A stretch of DNA of 64,000 nt from Sinomicrobium oceani. GTDB lineage: Bacteria; Bacteroidota; Bacteroidia; Flavobacteriales; Flavobacteriaceae. The stretch is taken from NCBI RefSeq assembly GCF_900119185.1, contig NZ_FPJE01000013.1, forward strand, positions 62,001 to 126,000, written 5' to 3'. Positions within the stretch are counted from its first letter, which is position 1. Every line of letters starts with the position of its first letter. A model generated the notes under the pieces. That model worked only from the letters and a program-made list of their open reading frames with translations. It ran no database searches and was not told where the DNA came from. A program made the translations under genes and the position numbers. Positions 18,860 through 28,641 of this stretch are shown here, piece by piece.

Positions 18860-19771
18860 GTGAAGAAAGCTGCTCCATATAGAATTGAGTCTATTTCAAA
18901 ACTTCACCGTTTATTCGGTTTACCTAAGCCTGATCATCCCCTGATCAGTGTAATTGACTTTGAGCTTCTGAAATTTGATGACAATAAGATCTGGAGCAGC
19001 TTTTATTATGATTTTTATTGTGTAGCCATTAAAAAAGGAACTTCGGGAAAATTCAGGTATGGGCAAAGTTCTTATGATTTCGATGAGGGCGTAATGAGTT
19101 TTACCAAACCAGGTCAGATTTTTTCCGTTACCAATCCTACGGATGATCCGGTATCAGGGTATATGATGATTTTTAAAGCCGACCTGATCAGGCATTACAC
19201 TTTGGGAAAAGTAATCGGAGATTATGGTTTCTTCTCCTATTCCACCACCGAAGCCCTGCACCTTTCTGAAAAAGAAGATAACATCATAATATCCCTGCTT
19301 CATCAAATGCAGGATGAACTCAAAAACAACATCGACCATTACAGCCAGGACTTAATTGTTTCTCATATTGACCTGCTCCTTCATTATGCAAAGCGCTTTC
19401 ACAACAGGCAGTTTATCACACGAAGTACCGTCCATAACGATCTTGTAGTAAAAATGGAAGAATTGATTGATGCCTACTTAAAAAACGATACCACACTCTC
19501 GGGCCTGCCGACGGTGAACTTTTTCGCTGAAAAGTTAAACGTTTCCCCAAGTTATTTGAGTGATTTATTAAAAAATGCCACAGGTAAAAGCGCTCAAACA
19601 CACATTCAGGAATCCATTATTGACAGAGCCAAAGAACTACTTTCCACGACCCGGTTAAGCGTCAGGGAAATCGCTTATGAACTCGGGTTTGAATATCCCC
19701 AGTCATTCAGTACCATGTTCAAGAAAAAAACGCAACAAACTCCCCTGGAATTCCGAGCACTGTTTACTTGA
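18860..19771 (+). CDS. AraC-family transcriptional regulator
   Basis: 303 residues starting at GTG (18860). N-terminal cupin-like sensing region (about 40-160), C-terminal double helix-turn-helix from about 205: VNFFAEKLNVSPSYLSDLLKNATGKSAQTHIQ, then the second HTH with VREIAYELGFEYPQSFSTMFKKKTQQTPLEFR, the family signature. It follows the SDR gene by seven bases and likely regulates it. A hairpin with a T-run (19851-19870) lies about 80 bp downstream. Confidence 0.93.
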   Translation: MKKAAPYRIESISKLHRLFGLPKPDHPLISVIDFELLKFDDNKIWSSFYYDFYCVAIKKGTSGKFRYGQSSYDFDEGVMSFTKPGQIFSVTNPTDDPVSGYMMIFKADLIRHYTLGKVIGDYGFFSYSTTEALHLSEKEDNIIISLLHQMQDELKNNIDHYSQDLIVSHIDLLLHYAKRFHNRQFITRSTVHNDLVVKMEELIDAYLKNDTTLSGLPTVNFFAEKLNVSPSYLSDLLKNATGKSAQTHIQESIIDRAKELLSTTRLSVREIAYELGFEYPQSFSTMFKKKTQQTPLEFRALFT

Positions 19772-19850
19772 GCAAAGTACTACTTTTAACATCAGATGGT
19801 GTTTAAAAGCTTAATCTGTCTTAGAGATGTTCCAGGATCGGATGCTTATT

Positions 19851-19870
19851 GTCCGGAACCGGGCTTTTTT
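19851..19870 (+). terminator. Probable intrinsic terminator after the SDR/AraC operon
   Basis: GTCCG-GAAC-CGGGC (with one G-T pair) followed directly by TTTTTT. The stem is only five pairs, so moderate support. Confidence 0.45.
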
Positions 19871-19949
19871 GGTATCGGAAGCTTATAGTACAAGACCTTC
19901 CCGGATTTATACCTGTCGGATTACTCCCGGTACATCGGTATCCTTCGGT

Positions 19950-20825
19950 TCATTCCAGGAAATCTGAGATTGCCTTCGCTATTTGTACGGGTTTTTCTTC
20001 GTGAAGAAAATGTCCGGTTCCTTCTACTTCCATCATTTGATATGATAAAAAATAGTGAGACAGAAAATCGTCCAGTATCCCGAAATTGGATGATGATGCA
20101 ATCCCCAGGGTCGGATTCGCGATTTTCGGATAGGTTTTCTGATCGGAAATATCCTGACCAAAGGCCTGATACCAGGCATTGGATGCCCTTATGTTTTCTT
20201 TGCGGTTATAATGTTGCATATACACCGCACGGTCAAAATCACCGATAGCTTCCGGGTTAATGAGTAACTTATCGAGAAGGTGATCCAGCAACAATCCGAA
20301 ACGGCCTTCCAGCAATTGTTCAGGCAGGTCTTTTACCTGGTTAAAGGCTACCCACCAGGGATATACCGGGGTTCCTACGGGTAGCATGGGAAGCCTGTAC
20401 ATGTTTTCATCGGGCGGTGGCGTATCCAGAAGAATCAGTTTGCCTGTCCTTTCCGGATAATTGGCCGCAAAGGCATAGGCTACATTGGCCCCGATATCAT
20501 GTCCGGCTATATGAACCCTATCATATCCTAAAGCTATGACTAACTCCTTGATATCGCCCGCCATATCCTTCTTGGAATATCCTCCCGGGGGCTTATCGCT
20601 ATCTCCCATCCCACGCAGGTCTACAGCAATTACCGTATATTTTTCAGCCAGGACAGGCATTATATGACGGAAAGACCACCAGGTCTGAGGCCAGCCCGGT
20701 AACAAAACCAATGGCGCTCCGTTTCCTCCGATGACACCGTGAAGGTTTACACCATTCACTTTTTGAGTATGGCTGTAAAAACCCGGCATTTTTTTGATCA
20801 GATGTGCTGTGGTATATAGATTCAT
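19950..20825 (-). CDS. Alpha/beta hydrolase, epoxide hydrolase-like
   Basis: 291 residues, no signal peptide, cytoplasmic. Oxyanion-hole motif LLPGWPQTW (41-49), nucleophile elbow GHDIG with Asp110 as probable nucleophile (an Asp nucleophile with a PGWP motif is typical of epoxide hydrolases and haloalkane dehalogenases), and the catalytic His in EGTGHFLHEEKP near residue 272. Cap domain between about 140 and 210. It follows the TetR gene by 10 bp on the same strand, suggesting an inducible detoxification unit. Epoxide hydrolysis is the best guess; substrate unknown. Confidence 0.9.
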   Translation of the reverse strand: MNLYTTAHLIKKMPGFYSHTQKVNGVNLHGVIGGNGAPLVLLPGWPQTWWSFRHIMPVLAEKYTVIAVDLRGMGDSDKPPGGYSKKDMAGDIKELVIALGYDRVHIAGHDIGANVAYAFAANYPERTGKLILLDTPPPDENMYRLPMLPVGTPVYPWWVAFNQVKDLPEQLLEGRFGLLLDHLLDKLLINPEAIGDFDRAVYMQHYNRKENIRASNAWYQAFGQDISDQKTYPKIANPTLGIASSSNFGILDDFLSHYFLSYQMMEVEGTGHFLHEEKPVQIAKAISDFLE

Positions 20826-20835
20826 AGGAATATGT

Positions 20836-21393
20836 TTATTCTTTTAATCCGATAGCTCCTTTAAAGGATATCCAGGCAAACTTTTTACAATCATTTCTGG
20901 CCACATCTCCGGCCTCTACAGCATAAATTGCAGTTTCGATAATAGCCCCGAACAAATTAAAAATCCAGGGGATCGTCAATGCATTCGTCACGCGTTGTTC
21001 CTCCCGGAGTTCTGCAATGATTTTTAACCATTTTGCTTTAACGTCATCGGATTCAAATTCCTTTTGGCGCTCCAACTCCGAAAAGTTACTGCGTTCATAG
21101 CTCCTTTTTATAAAAGCATAATGGATTCCCTGCTCTATCGCAGCAAAAAGCATATTTCTCACTTTCTTCACGGGGTCCTTATCACTTTCATAAGCTTCCG
21201 TCATAGCCTTATTGCAATTATCAAGCATCTCCTTTTTGCAGCATGCCATCAAATCCTGGCGGTTTTTAAAATACCGATGCAGCGTTCTCCGGGAAACACC
21301 GGCTACTTGGGCCACTTTCTCCAGATTTTCCGACCCGTTGTTCAGAAAGCACTTTACTGCCGCAGCTATAATTTTTGTTTTCGTATCTGGCAT
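20836..21393 (-). CDS. TetR-family transcriptional regulator
   Basis: 185 residues. N-terminal TetR helix-turn-helix at about 8-52 (IIAAAVKCFLNNGSENLEKVAQVAG, then VSRRTLHRYFKNRQDLMACC). The C-terminal ligand domain is diverse, as usual. It is the first gene of a two-gene operon with the epoxide-hydrolase-like enzyme and probably autoregulates through the inverted repeat at 21413-21430, which lies 20 bases upstream of its start codon. Confidence 0.92.
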   Translation of the reverse strand: MPDTKTKIIAAAVKCFLNNGSENLEKVAQVAGVSRRTLHRYFKNRQDLMACCKKEMLDNCNKAMTEAYESDKDPVKKVRNMLFAAIEQGIHYAFIKRSYERSNFSELERQKEFESDDVKAKWLKIIAELREEQRVTNALTIPWIFNLFGAIIETAIYAVEAGDVARNDCKKFAWISFKGAIGLKE

Positions 21394-21412
21394 GGCGCAA
21401 ATATATGTAATA

Positions 21413-21430
21413 TGTCACAAAAATGTGATA
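21413..21430. promoter_or_regulatory. Imperfect inverted repeat TGTCACA-AAAA-TGTGATA, probable TetR operator
   Basis: Arms at 21413-21419 and 21424-21430 match at six of seven positions. Located directly upstream of the tetR start, the usual position of a TetR autoregulatory operator. Confidence 0.5.
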
Positions 21431-21548
21431 TTTAATGTTAGAAATAAATTATTGATAGCAATAACTGACTTAATATGCCTTAAGAGAAACGTAGTAAAAG
21501 AATTTAAAATTGCGGCCAAAGCCCCCCTATACCGACAAAACAGCCGTG

Positions 21549-22169
21549 TTACACGGTCTTCAGCGTAAGCCCCGTATTTAAATTTCCGGTATGGAGTAAA
21601 AACATAAAAATATGATGTACCGTATTTCCGAGAGCCTTTCTCAATATGGAAAATGCCTTGGTGATATGTCCTTCTACAGACTTGATAGAAATATTGAGGT
21701 ATTCCGCTATTTCCATATTGGTCAACCCCTCCTGTTTACTCAACAAGAAGGCTTCCCTACACTTCGGGGGCAGGTTATCTATTTCTCTTTTCACTATGGC
21801 AATCAGTGCTTCCATCGCATTATCCGGCTCTTCGTGGATGTAATCCCGCAGAGAATCGATATGTATTTTTTCCAGGGCGAATGCAGGCCTCATTTTACGG
21901 TAGTGATCTATAAAGTTGTTGTAAACACTTTTGTATAAATAATTTTTCAGGTCGAGATCATCTTTCAGTTCTTTTCTCTTCTTCCAGACCCTGATCAGTA
22001 CATTCTGCACAATATCTTCCGCGGAGTCATGATCTCCTACCAGGGTAAAAGCATAGGTACACAGGGTATGATGATACTTGTTCACTAAAAACGAATAGGC
22101 TTCGGACGTGCCGTTTTTCAGCCCCCGTACCAGGTGTTCCGTATTGTTAAGATCATGTTCCATTGACAA
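21549..22169 (-). CDS. ECF RNA polymerase sigma factor (Bacteroidota FecI-like)
   Basis: 206 residues. Region 2 (about 28-95) has YHHTLCTYAFTLVGDHDSAEDIVQNVLIRVW; region 4 (about 130-185) has IDNLPPKCREAFLLSKQEGLTNMEIAEYLNISIKSVEGHI. It is divergent from a FecR anti-sigma gene 107 bp away, followed by susC with an STN domain. In the Fec-type pathway of this phylum, ligand binding to the STN-bearing SusC releases the sigma factor through FecR to activate the locus. The stop codon lies inside a small hairpin (CCGTG-TTA-CACGG, 21544-21556). Confidence 0.93.
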   Translation of the reverse strand: MSMEHDLNNTEHLVRGLKNGTSEAYSFLVNKYHHTLCTYAFTLVGDHDSAEDIVQNVLIRVWKKRKELKDDLDLKNYLYKSVYNNFIDHYRKMRPAFALEKIHIDSLRDYIHEEPDNAMEALIAIVKREIDNLPPKCREAFLLSKQEGLTNMEIAEYLNISIKSVEGHITKAFSILRKALGNTVHHIFMFLLHTGNLNTGLTLKTV

Positions 22170-22276
22170 AAAATTACATATCTGCCTGCAAATATTATAA
22201 AAATATCAAAAAAAAATATCAAAAAAGCAAGGGTTCTTCCGAAATGATACGTTTCACTAATGAAATCTGATACGAT

Positions 22277-23440
22277 ATGGCTATTCAGGCACTGAGATTA
22301 ATAGTAAAATACTTTACCCGTCAGGCCTCCCTTTCCGAACTTGACAAACTTTCGGAAAAAATGAAGGACCCGCATACCCGGGAGGAATTTGAGAATTATG
22401 CAAAAATCAATTTTATCATTGACTATAATATCAAAAAATTTAATACTGCGAAATCCAGGGAGCAGCTCCTGGCATTTATAGACCGTGAAAAGCAGGCATC
22501 CCGATTGCGCCGCGCTGTTCACCTTATGAAATATGCGGCAGTTTTGCTTCTCTTCTGCGGGGGAGCTTACCTCGTATACGAAGGTTTTTACGAAAAAACT
22601 TCCGGGAGCATTACGACAACGACCATCGAAGTCAGCAACATTAAACCCGGCTCAGACAAAGCCATCCTTACCCTGCAGGACGGATCGCATGTGGACCTGA
22701 CAACAGAAAACATAACCACAGCAACGCTTAAAAACAACGGTAAAACCCTTTCGTATAACGATAGATACGCAGACGATACTACCCCTGTCTATAATTATAT
22801 CACTATTCCCCGGGGAGGACAGTTTCAGATAAAACTCTCCGACGGTACCAGGGTATGGCTGAATTCGGAGACCAAACTGAAATATCCGGAGGCTTTTATC
22901 AAAGGCGAAACAAGAAGCGTTGAATTGCTCTACGGAGAAGCCTATTTTGATGTGGCTCCTGCGTCGCGGCACACGGGAACAAAATTCAGGGTAATCCACC
23001 CATCACAGGAGATCGAGGTACTGGGTACGGAATTTAACGTAAGGGCCTACCGGGACGAATCTCATATCGCTACTACCCTGGTAGCGGGTAAAGTAGCCAT
23101 CAGTACGGGAGACATCCATTATATCCTCAGCCCGAACGAAAAGGCCAGTCTTGACCTCAGGGACCATAAAATGGATATTTCAGTCACCGACGTTTCCGAT
23201 GAAATATCCTGGAAGAAAGGGATATTCAGTTTTACGGGCATGTCCCTCGAAGCTATAGCGAAAGTGCTGAACCGGTGGTATGACATTCAAATTATTTTCA
23301 CCAATCCCGAACTCAGGAACGTAAAGTTTAACGGGATGATCAGTAAAAAAGAAAACATCGAGGAAATTCTCAATCTAATCGTATCAACCAATTCCATCAA
23401 TGCCTATGAGATAAAGAACAAACACGTGTACATTAAATAA
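22277..23440 (+). CDS. FecR-family anti-sigma factor
   Basis: 387 residues. Cytoplasmic N-terminal part (1-80) without a conserved zinc site, one membrane span at about 84-104 (LMKYAAVLLLFCGGAYLVYEGF), then the periplasmic FecR domain (about 175-275: YNYITIPRGGQFQIKLSDGTRVWLNSETKLKYP, ELLYGEAYFDV, IEVLGTEFNVRAY) and a C-terminal DUF4974 domain (ISWKKGIFSFTGMSLEAIAKVLNRWY). It transmits the signal from the STN domain of the downstream SusC to the divergent ECF sigma factor. The gene lies 104 bp before susC. Confidence 0.94.
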   Translation: MAIQALRLIVKYFTRQASLSELDKLSEKMKDPHTREEFENYAKINFIIDYNIKKFNTAKSREQLLAFIDREKQASRLRRAVHLMKYAAVLLLFCGGAYLVYEGFYEKTSGSITTTTIEVSNIKPGSDKAILTLQDGSHVDLTTENITTATLKNNGKTLSYNDRYADDTTPVYNYITIPRGGQFQIKLSDGTRVWLNSETKLKYPEAFIKGETRSVELLYGEAYFDVAPASRHTGTKFRVIHPSQEIEVLGTEFNVRAYRDESHIATTLVAGKVAISTGDIHYILSPNEKASLDLRDHKMDISVTDVSDEISWKKGIFSFTGMSLEAIAKVLNRWYDIQIIFTNPELRNVKFNGMISKKENIEEILNLIVSTNSINAYEIKNKHVYIK

Positions 23441-23544
23441 GCAGAGGGAACAAAGTCTATACCTGGACAGTAGTGCGCTTTGGTTCCCCCCGTTGCTTCA
23501 ATCGGTCAAAATAATATTAACCCATCAAAAACATAGTCAAATTT

Positions 23545-26500
23545 ATGAAAAATAGGTTAACTATAATCCTTATTCCCTATGGGAAAAGATTACTTACATG
23601 CGTAATGAGAACACTAATACTTCTCCTGTGCTGTTCTGTATTCGGCTTTACACCAGGCAAATCGTTATCACAGCACAAATTCATACACATACAAAACGAC
23701 CAGGTCGTCGCTATCGATGTGGTATTTGATATGCTGAAGGACCAGACGGACCTTACGTTTATATACCCGGAAGATTTCTTTAAAAATGTTCCGGAGGTAC
23801 ATTTGAAAAAAGGAAAGATACGTGTCCATAAGCTTCTTGAAGATCTTTTTCTGAACTCCGGTTTTGAACTTCGTTTCAAAGGAAACAAAATTATAATTAC
23901 GGCCGGAAACATTCCCGGCGCACAGCAAAATCACCCGGTCAGCGGAACCGTCCTGGATACCGGGGGGATACCGCTGGCCGGGGCCAACATCCTGGAAAAA
24001 GGGACAACCAACGGGACCCAGGCCGATTTTGACGGTAATTTTTCACTGGACGTATCCGGCAAAAATGCCATACTTGTCGTGTCCTATATAGGGTTTACCT
24101 CCCGGGAAATCAACGTAAACGACAGATCCGTCATTACCATAACCCTATCCGAGAGTGTAGCCAGCCTGGACGAGGTACTGGTCGTGGGCTATGGTACACA
24201 GACCAAACGGAAAGTGACAAACGCCATTTCCTCCATCACCGCAGAAGAGCTGGGAGAAACATCGAACGATGCTTTTTCGAGGGCACTCACCGGGAAAATG
24301 CCTGGGGTACAGGTACAGCAGACCACCGGGGCACCGGGAGGAAATATTGTGGTTCGTGTCAGGGGCGGCGGTTCTTTATCGGCAAGTAACGACCCACTTT
24401 ATGTCATCGACGGATTTCCGGTAGAACAGACCAACATCGGAGGGTCCGATCAGGGTTTTAACCCGCTCTCTTCCATTAACCCCAATGATATCGAATCCAT
24501 ACAGGTACTCAAAGATGCTTCGGCATCGGCCATCTACGGATCACGGGGAGCCAATGGGGTGGTCATTATTACGACCAAGAGAGGAAAATCGGGAAAAAAC
24601 AGTTTGGATTTCAGTGTCACCACCGGCGTACAATCGGTTATTAACAAAATGGACCTGCTCAATGGCGACCAGCTTCTGGACCTGGTTCGGGAGGCCTATG
24701 TGAATGCCGATACTTCAACCTCTCCCGGAATACCATTTCCCCGGTTCCTCGATAACGAAAGTCAATACCGGGGGATCAATACCGACTGGCAGGACCAGAT
24801 CTTCAGAAATGCGATCGTCCAGGATTATCAACTCTCCGCTTCCGGAGGAAGTGAGGATTTTAAATATTTTGTCTCCGGGGCCTATCACGATGAAGACGGC
24901 GTCGTATTGTCTTCCGGCTTCAAACGCTTCACCCTGCGAACCAATTTTGACGTCAACATTACCGATCGTCTGAGACTCGGAACGAGCATTACCCCGAGTT
25001 ATTCCATCATGGACGAAGTGAATGCCGAAGGACACTGGGCAGACAACGCGGTCATCAACGAAGCCGTCATTTATTACCCCTTTCTCAAACCTGACGAAAG
25101 CGCCGAAGAGTTTGTAAATAACGATCCTAATTTTACCTGTTGCGGCACGCCAAATCCCGTGCTTACGGCCAAAGAATACGATGCCGAAAGCAGTCAGTTG
25201 AGACTTTTGGCCAACACCTATCTCGAAGTAGACCTTGCAGACGGACTAAAAGCTAAAACAAGCTTCGGGGTAGACTTTTTCGACTTTGAAAGAAACGAGT
25301 TCAACCCGGCCATCATTAAGCGAAATAATGATGATAACTCTGCAAATTCACGGAAATTATCCCAGCGGAACTGGCTTACGGAAAACACCTTGACCTATGC
25401 CAAATCCTTTGGCAAACACAGTTTTGATGTCCTCGGCGGGTTTACATACCAGGAAGAAAGGGAACAGAACAATTATATTGCGGCAAACGGTATCCTCGGA
25501 GATGCCATACGGACCATCAACGATTTCAATACGGTAACGGAAGCTTCGTCTTTTGTTCAGAAATGGAGCCTTGTGTCTTTGTTGGGGCGGATGAATTACG
25601 CGTATAACGACAGGTATTTTGTCTCTGCCGCCATACGACGTGACGGCTCTTCGAGGTTCGGTGCCAACAGGAAATATGCGACTTTCCCCTCCGTATCTTT
25701 GGGATGGCTGATTTCCGAGGAAAATTTCCTTGCAGATTCCCAAACCCTGAATATGCTCAAATTACGGGCGAGTTACGGACAAACAGGAAATAACCGGATA
25801 GGAAACTATTCTTCTTTCGGCCTGGTGAGCAGTTCCAATTACGTCCTGGGTGCCGGTAACGGCGTCGGGGTAACCGGGCTGAACCTGTCGACGATCAACA
25901 ACCCTAACCTCACCTGGGAAACCACGGAGCAATACGATATCGGGGCGGAAATCGGGCTCTTTCAAAACCGGATCTTTGTCGTGGCAGATTATTTCAACAG
26001 CGAAACATCGGCCCTGTTGCTCAATGTGCCCATACCGAGGATCACCGGCTTTGGCTCTGCGCTTCAGAACCTGGGAAGGGTTAAAAATACAGGATGGGAA
26101 TTTGGCGTGAACACCAGGAACTTCGTAGATACGTTTACGTGGAGTACCGATTTTAATATTTCCTTCAGCGATAACAAAGTCCTGGAACTGGGCCCCGAAG
26201 GCGATCCCATACGCTCGGGCAGCGGCGCAGGCAGTATCTACATTACGGAAGTAGGCGGACAGATCGCCTCGTTTTCCGTATATGAACAGATCGGTATCTT
26301 CCAGACCCGGGAAGAAATAGAAAACAGTGCCACCTGGGCCACGGGTAACGGCACTTACCCCGGCGACGTCAAGTACAAGGACCAGAATGGCGACGGGGTG
26401 ATCAACAGTGACGACCGGGTAGTCATCGGCAGCAATAACCCGGATTTCGTATGGGGGCTTACCAATAGCTTCTCCTATAAGAATTTCGATTTGCGGGTCG

Positions 26501-26949
26501 TGATCAATGGCGTATCGGGGAACCTCGTACACAATGTGGCGAGAAGGTTCTACAACAACCTCGAAGGAAACCAGAACCAGACCGTCGAAGCCCTGAACCG
26601 ATGGAAATCCCCGAGCGAACCGGGAGACGGTACCACCCCGCGGGCAAACCGTTCCACCAGTGGTAACAACAACGTAGCTGAATCTTCCCGATGGGTGGAA
26701 GACGGGTCCTTTACGCGGATACAGAACGTAACACTCGGCTATACTTTTCCGGGCAGCTTTACGCAAAAAATACATATAAGTTCTCTACGGATTTTTGCCG
26801 ACATCGCCAACCTGGCTTATTTCACCAAGTATACCGGGTATAACCCCGAAGTCAGCCTCAGCGGGGGAAATCCGCTGAACATGGGTTCCGATTACGGTAC
26901 CTATCCCCTGTCCCGAAGAGTCAGCATCGGCGTAAAAATCGGACTATAA
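23545..26949 (+). CDS. susC: SusC/RagA-family TonB-dependent transporter with STN signalling domain
   Basis: 1134 residues. Signal region to about residue 43, STN domain (about 50-120: VVFDMLKDQTDLTFIYPEDFF), carboxypeptidase-like domain (about 130-215, GTTNGTQADFDGNFSLDV), TonB box (DEVLVVGYGTQTKRKVT), plug (about 225-365, VRVRGGGSLSASNDPLYVIDGFPVE, ASAIYGSRGANGVVIITTKRG) and barrel ending SRRVSIGVKIGL. The STN domain marks it as the surface sensor of the FecR/ECF sigma pair upstream. It precedes susD by 16 bp. No degradative enzyme is inside the same transcript, which ends at the strong terminator after susD, so the ligand is not evident. Confidence 0.97.
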   Translation: MKNRLTIILIPYGKRLLTCVMRTLILLLCCSVFGFTPGKSLSQHKFIHIQNDQVVAIDVVFDMLKDQTDLTFIYPEDFFKNVPEVHLKKGKIRVHKLLEDLFLNSGFELRFKGNKIIITAGNIPGAQQNHPVSGTVLDTGGIPLAGANILEKGTTNGTQADFDGNFSLDVSGKNAILVVSYIGFTSREINVNDRSVITITLSESVASLDEVLVVGYGTQTKRKVTNAISSITAEELGETSNDAFSRALTGKMPGVQVQQTTGAPGGNIVVRVRGGGSLSASNDPLYVIDGFPVEQTNIGGSDQGFNPLSSINPNDIESIQVLKDASASAIYGSRGANGVVIITTKRGKSGKNSLDFSVTTGVQSVINKMDLLNGDQLLDLVREAYVNADTSTSPGIPFPRFLDNESQYRGINTDWQDQIFRNAIVQDYQLSASGGSEDFKYFVSGAYHDEDGVVLSSGFKRFTLRTNFDVNITDRLRLGTSITPSYSIMDEVNAEGHWADNAVINEAVIYYPFLKPDESAEEFVNNDPNFTCCGTPNPVLTAKEYDAESSQLRLLANTYLEVDLADGLKAKTSFGVDFFDFERNEFNPAIIKRNNDDNSANSRKLSQRNWLTENTLTYAKSFGKHSFDVLGGFTYQEEREQNNYIAANGILGDAIRTINDFNTVTEASSFVQKWSLVSLLGRMNYAYNDRYFVSAAIRRDGSSRFGANRKYATFPSVSLGWLISEENFLADSQTLNMLKLRASYGQTGNNRIGNYSSFGLVSSSNYVLGAGNGVGVTGLNLSTINNPNLTWETTEQYDIGAEIGLFQNRIFVVADYFNSETSALLLNVPIPRITGFGSALQNLGRVKNTGWEFGVNTRNFVDTFTWSTDFNISFSDNKVLELGPEGDPIRSGSGAGSIYITEVGGQIASFSVYEQIGIFQTREEIENSATWATGNGTYPGDVKYKDQNGDGVINSDDRVVIGSNNPDFVWGLTNSFSYKNFDLRVVINGVSGNLVHNVARRFYNNLEGNQNQTVEALNRWKSPSEPGDGTTPRANRSTSGNNNVAESSRWVEDGSFTRIQNVTLGYTFPGSFTQKIHISSLRIFADIANLAYFTKYTGYNPEVSLSGGNPLNMGSDYGTYPLSRRVSIGVKIGL

Positions 26950-26965
26950 CCATAAAAACACCAAA

Positions 26966-28348
26966 ATGAAAACAATAAAGATACTAATAGTGTTTGCCAT
27001 GTCCGTGTCTATTGCCGGATGTGATGACAAGCTGGATCTGGCCCCGGAGTCACAACGCAGTTCCGGGAATTTTTACCAGACCCCTACAGATTTCGAACAG
27101 GCCATATTAGGGGCCTATAGCAGCCTGCGCGGAGAATTCGGAGATATCGTGCTTTACGGAGATATTCGGTCGGATAATACCAAACCTTTTATCTCGGGTT
27201 CCGTAACCACCAGAGCTGATTTTGACAATTTCTCCATTTTACCTGCCAACGGCGCTATCGAAAGCAGGTGGAATAACAGTTATAATGCCATCAGCAGGGT
27301 CAATGCCATCCTCGACAGGATTGATGCCATTGAAATGGAAGAGCCAACCAAAAACAGGATCAAAGGGGAAGCCCTGTTTATACGGGCACTGGTATATTTT
27401 AACCTCGTGAGGATCTATGGTAATGTTCCGCTTGTTTTACACGAAATACAAGGCCCTGAAGCCCTTGAGTTTCCACAGAGCAATCCTGCGGAAATATATA
27501 TACAGATTGTGGAAGACCTGGACCGGGCGGTGGAGTTTCTCCCGGTGGAATTACAGGGAGCCGATGTCGGCAGAACGACCAGCACGGCTGCCAATGCACT
27601 TCTGGGTAGGGTCTACCTGACTACCGGTAATTTTGAAGAAGCGGAAACCGCCCTCAGAAAAGTAACTGCCCTCGAAGGAAGTGTCGTAGATTTGCTGGAA
27701 CACTACGCCGATGTCTTTGACATTACCAACGAATATAACAAAGAAATCATTTTTGCCGTCCGCTGGACAAACGACGGCGTCAACGGGAATGGGTTTAATT
27801 TCGCCTATACCTACATCAACGAACCGGATAACAGAGCCACTACAGACCTCTATAACGCTTATGAGGCTGACGATGTACGCAGAGAACAGACCATCAATGC
27901 CACGGTCTCCCTGACCGATACCCTGATCTATAAATACGGGCCCGCACCCAGCGGACTGGGAGAAAGCGACTGGCCCGTCATCCGCTATTCCGATGTGCTT
28001 CTGATGTTGTCGGAGTCCCTGAACGAGCAGGGTTATGTGCCCGACGGTGAAGCCTTCTCCCTGCTGAACAGGACCAGGAAACGTGCGGGACTGGACGAAC
28101 TGACTACCGAAGAAGTTCCGGGTCAGACGGAATTCCGCCTGGCCATAGCGCAGGAACGCCGGGTAGAGTTTGCCTCCGAGGGCCTGAGATGGTTCGACCT
28201 GGTGAGAACAAACAGGTATGTTACGGTAATGACAGCCAAGGGATTTAAGGTAGAAGAACACCACAATCTCTTTCCTATACCCGAAACGGAAATACTCAAG
28301 GTAAACAATGAAAATATCCTGAAACAGAATCCCGGGTATCAGCAATAG
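26966..28348 (+). CDS. susD: SusD/RagB-family glycan-binding lipoprotein
   Basis: 460 residues, lipoprotein signal with lipobox SIAGC (Cys about residue 19). SusD core: TDFEQAILGAYSSLRG, RVNAILDRIDAI, KGEALFIRALVYFNLVRIYGNVPLV, and RagB C-terminal motifs WPVIRYSDVLLMLSESLNE, AQERRVEFASEGLRWFDLVRT, FPIPETEIL and KQNPGYQQ at the end. Partner of the STN-bearing SusC immediately upstream. Followed after 25 bp by a long-stem terminator that closes the operon. Confidence 0.96.
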   Translation: MKTIKILIVFAMSVSIAGCDDKLDLAPESQRSSGNFYQTPTDFEQAILGAYSSLRGEFGDIVLYGDIRSDNTKPFISGSVTTRADFDNFSILPANGAIESRWNNSYNAISRVNAILDRIDAIEMEEPTKNRIKGEALFIRALVYFNLVRIYGNVPLVLHEIQGPEALEFPQSNPAEIYIQIVEDLDRAVEFLPVELQGADVGRTTSTAANALLGRVYLTTGNFEEAETALRKVTALEGSVVDLLEHYADVFDITNEYNKEIIFAVRWTNDGVNGNGFNFAYTYINEPDNRATTDLYNAYEADDVRREQTINATVSLTDTLIYKYGPAPSGLGESDWPVIRYSDVLLMLSESLNEQGYVPDGEAFSLLNRTRKRAGLDELTTEEVPGQTEFRLAIAQERRVEFASEGLRWFDLVRTNRYVTVMTAKGFKVEEHHNLFPIPETEILKVNNENILKQNPGYQQ

Positions 28349-28373
28349 TTTGCCGAAATGACCTCGGATTTAT

Positions 28374-28421
28374 AAAAAAGGATAGGGACCGGGAAATTTA
28401 TCTTCCCCCTATCCTTTTTTT
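28374..28421 (+). terminator. Strong intrinsic terminator after susD
   Basis: Perfect 14-base inverted repeat (28374-28387 AAAAAAGGATAGGG and 28407-28420 its complement) with a 19-nt loop, the right arm ending in a T-run of seven. It separates the sigma/FecR/SusCD operon from the glycoside hydrolase gene. The remainder of 28422-28641 holds no gene I can see. Confidence 0.85.
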
Positions 28422-28641
28422 GTTCGGCAAATACGTTCATTTTTCGACCAGGCGTGTCATATCCTTATTGATGCGTAAGATCCCCGTAAAAAACGTATGC
28501 CAATAAACAGAAAAACATATATTTTGCGAAAAAACAGGAAAAACAGATGTCGGGGACTTGTCCTGAAATCTGTTTTTTTACGGTGACCCAAACCGGATAT
28601 CAGCACGGGAATCCGAAACTCTTAAACTACGATCACCTCCT

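Noticed and set aside
25762-26775. 337-codon minus-strand open frame opposite the second susC
   Set aside because: Antisense to the beta-barrel part of an unmistakable SusC gene; no domain, no start signal.
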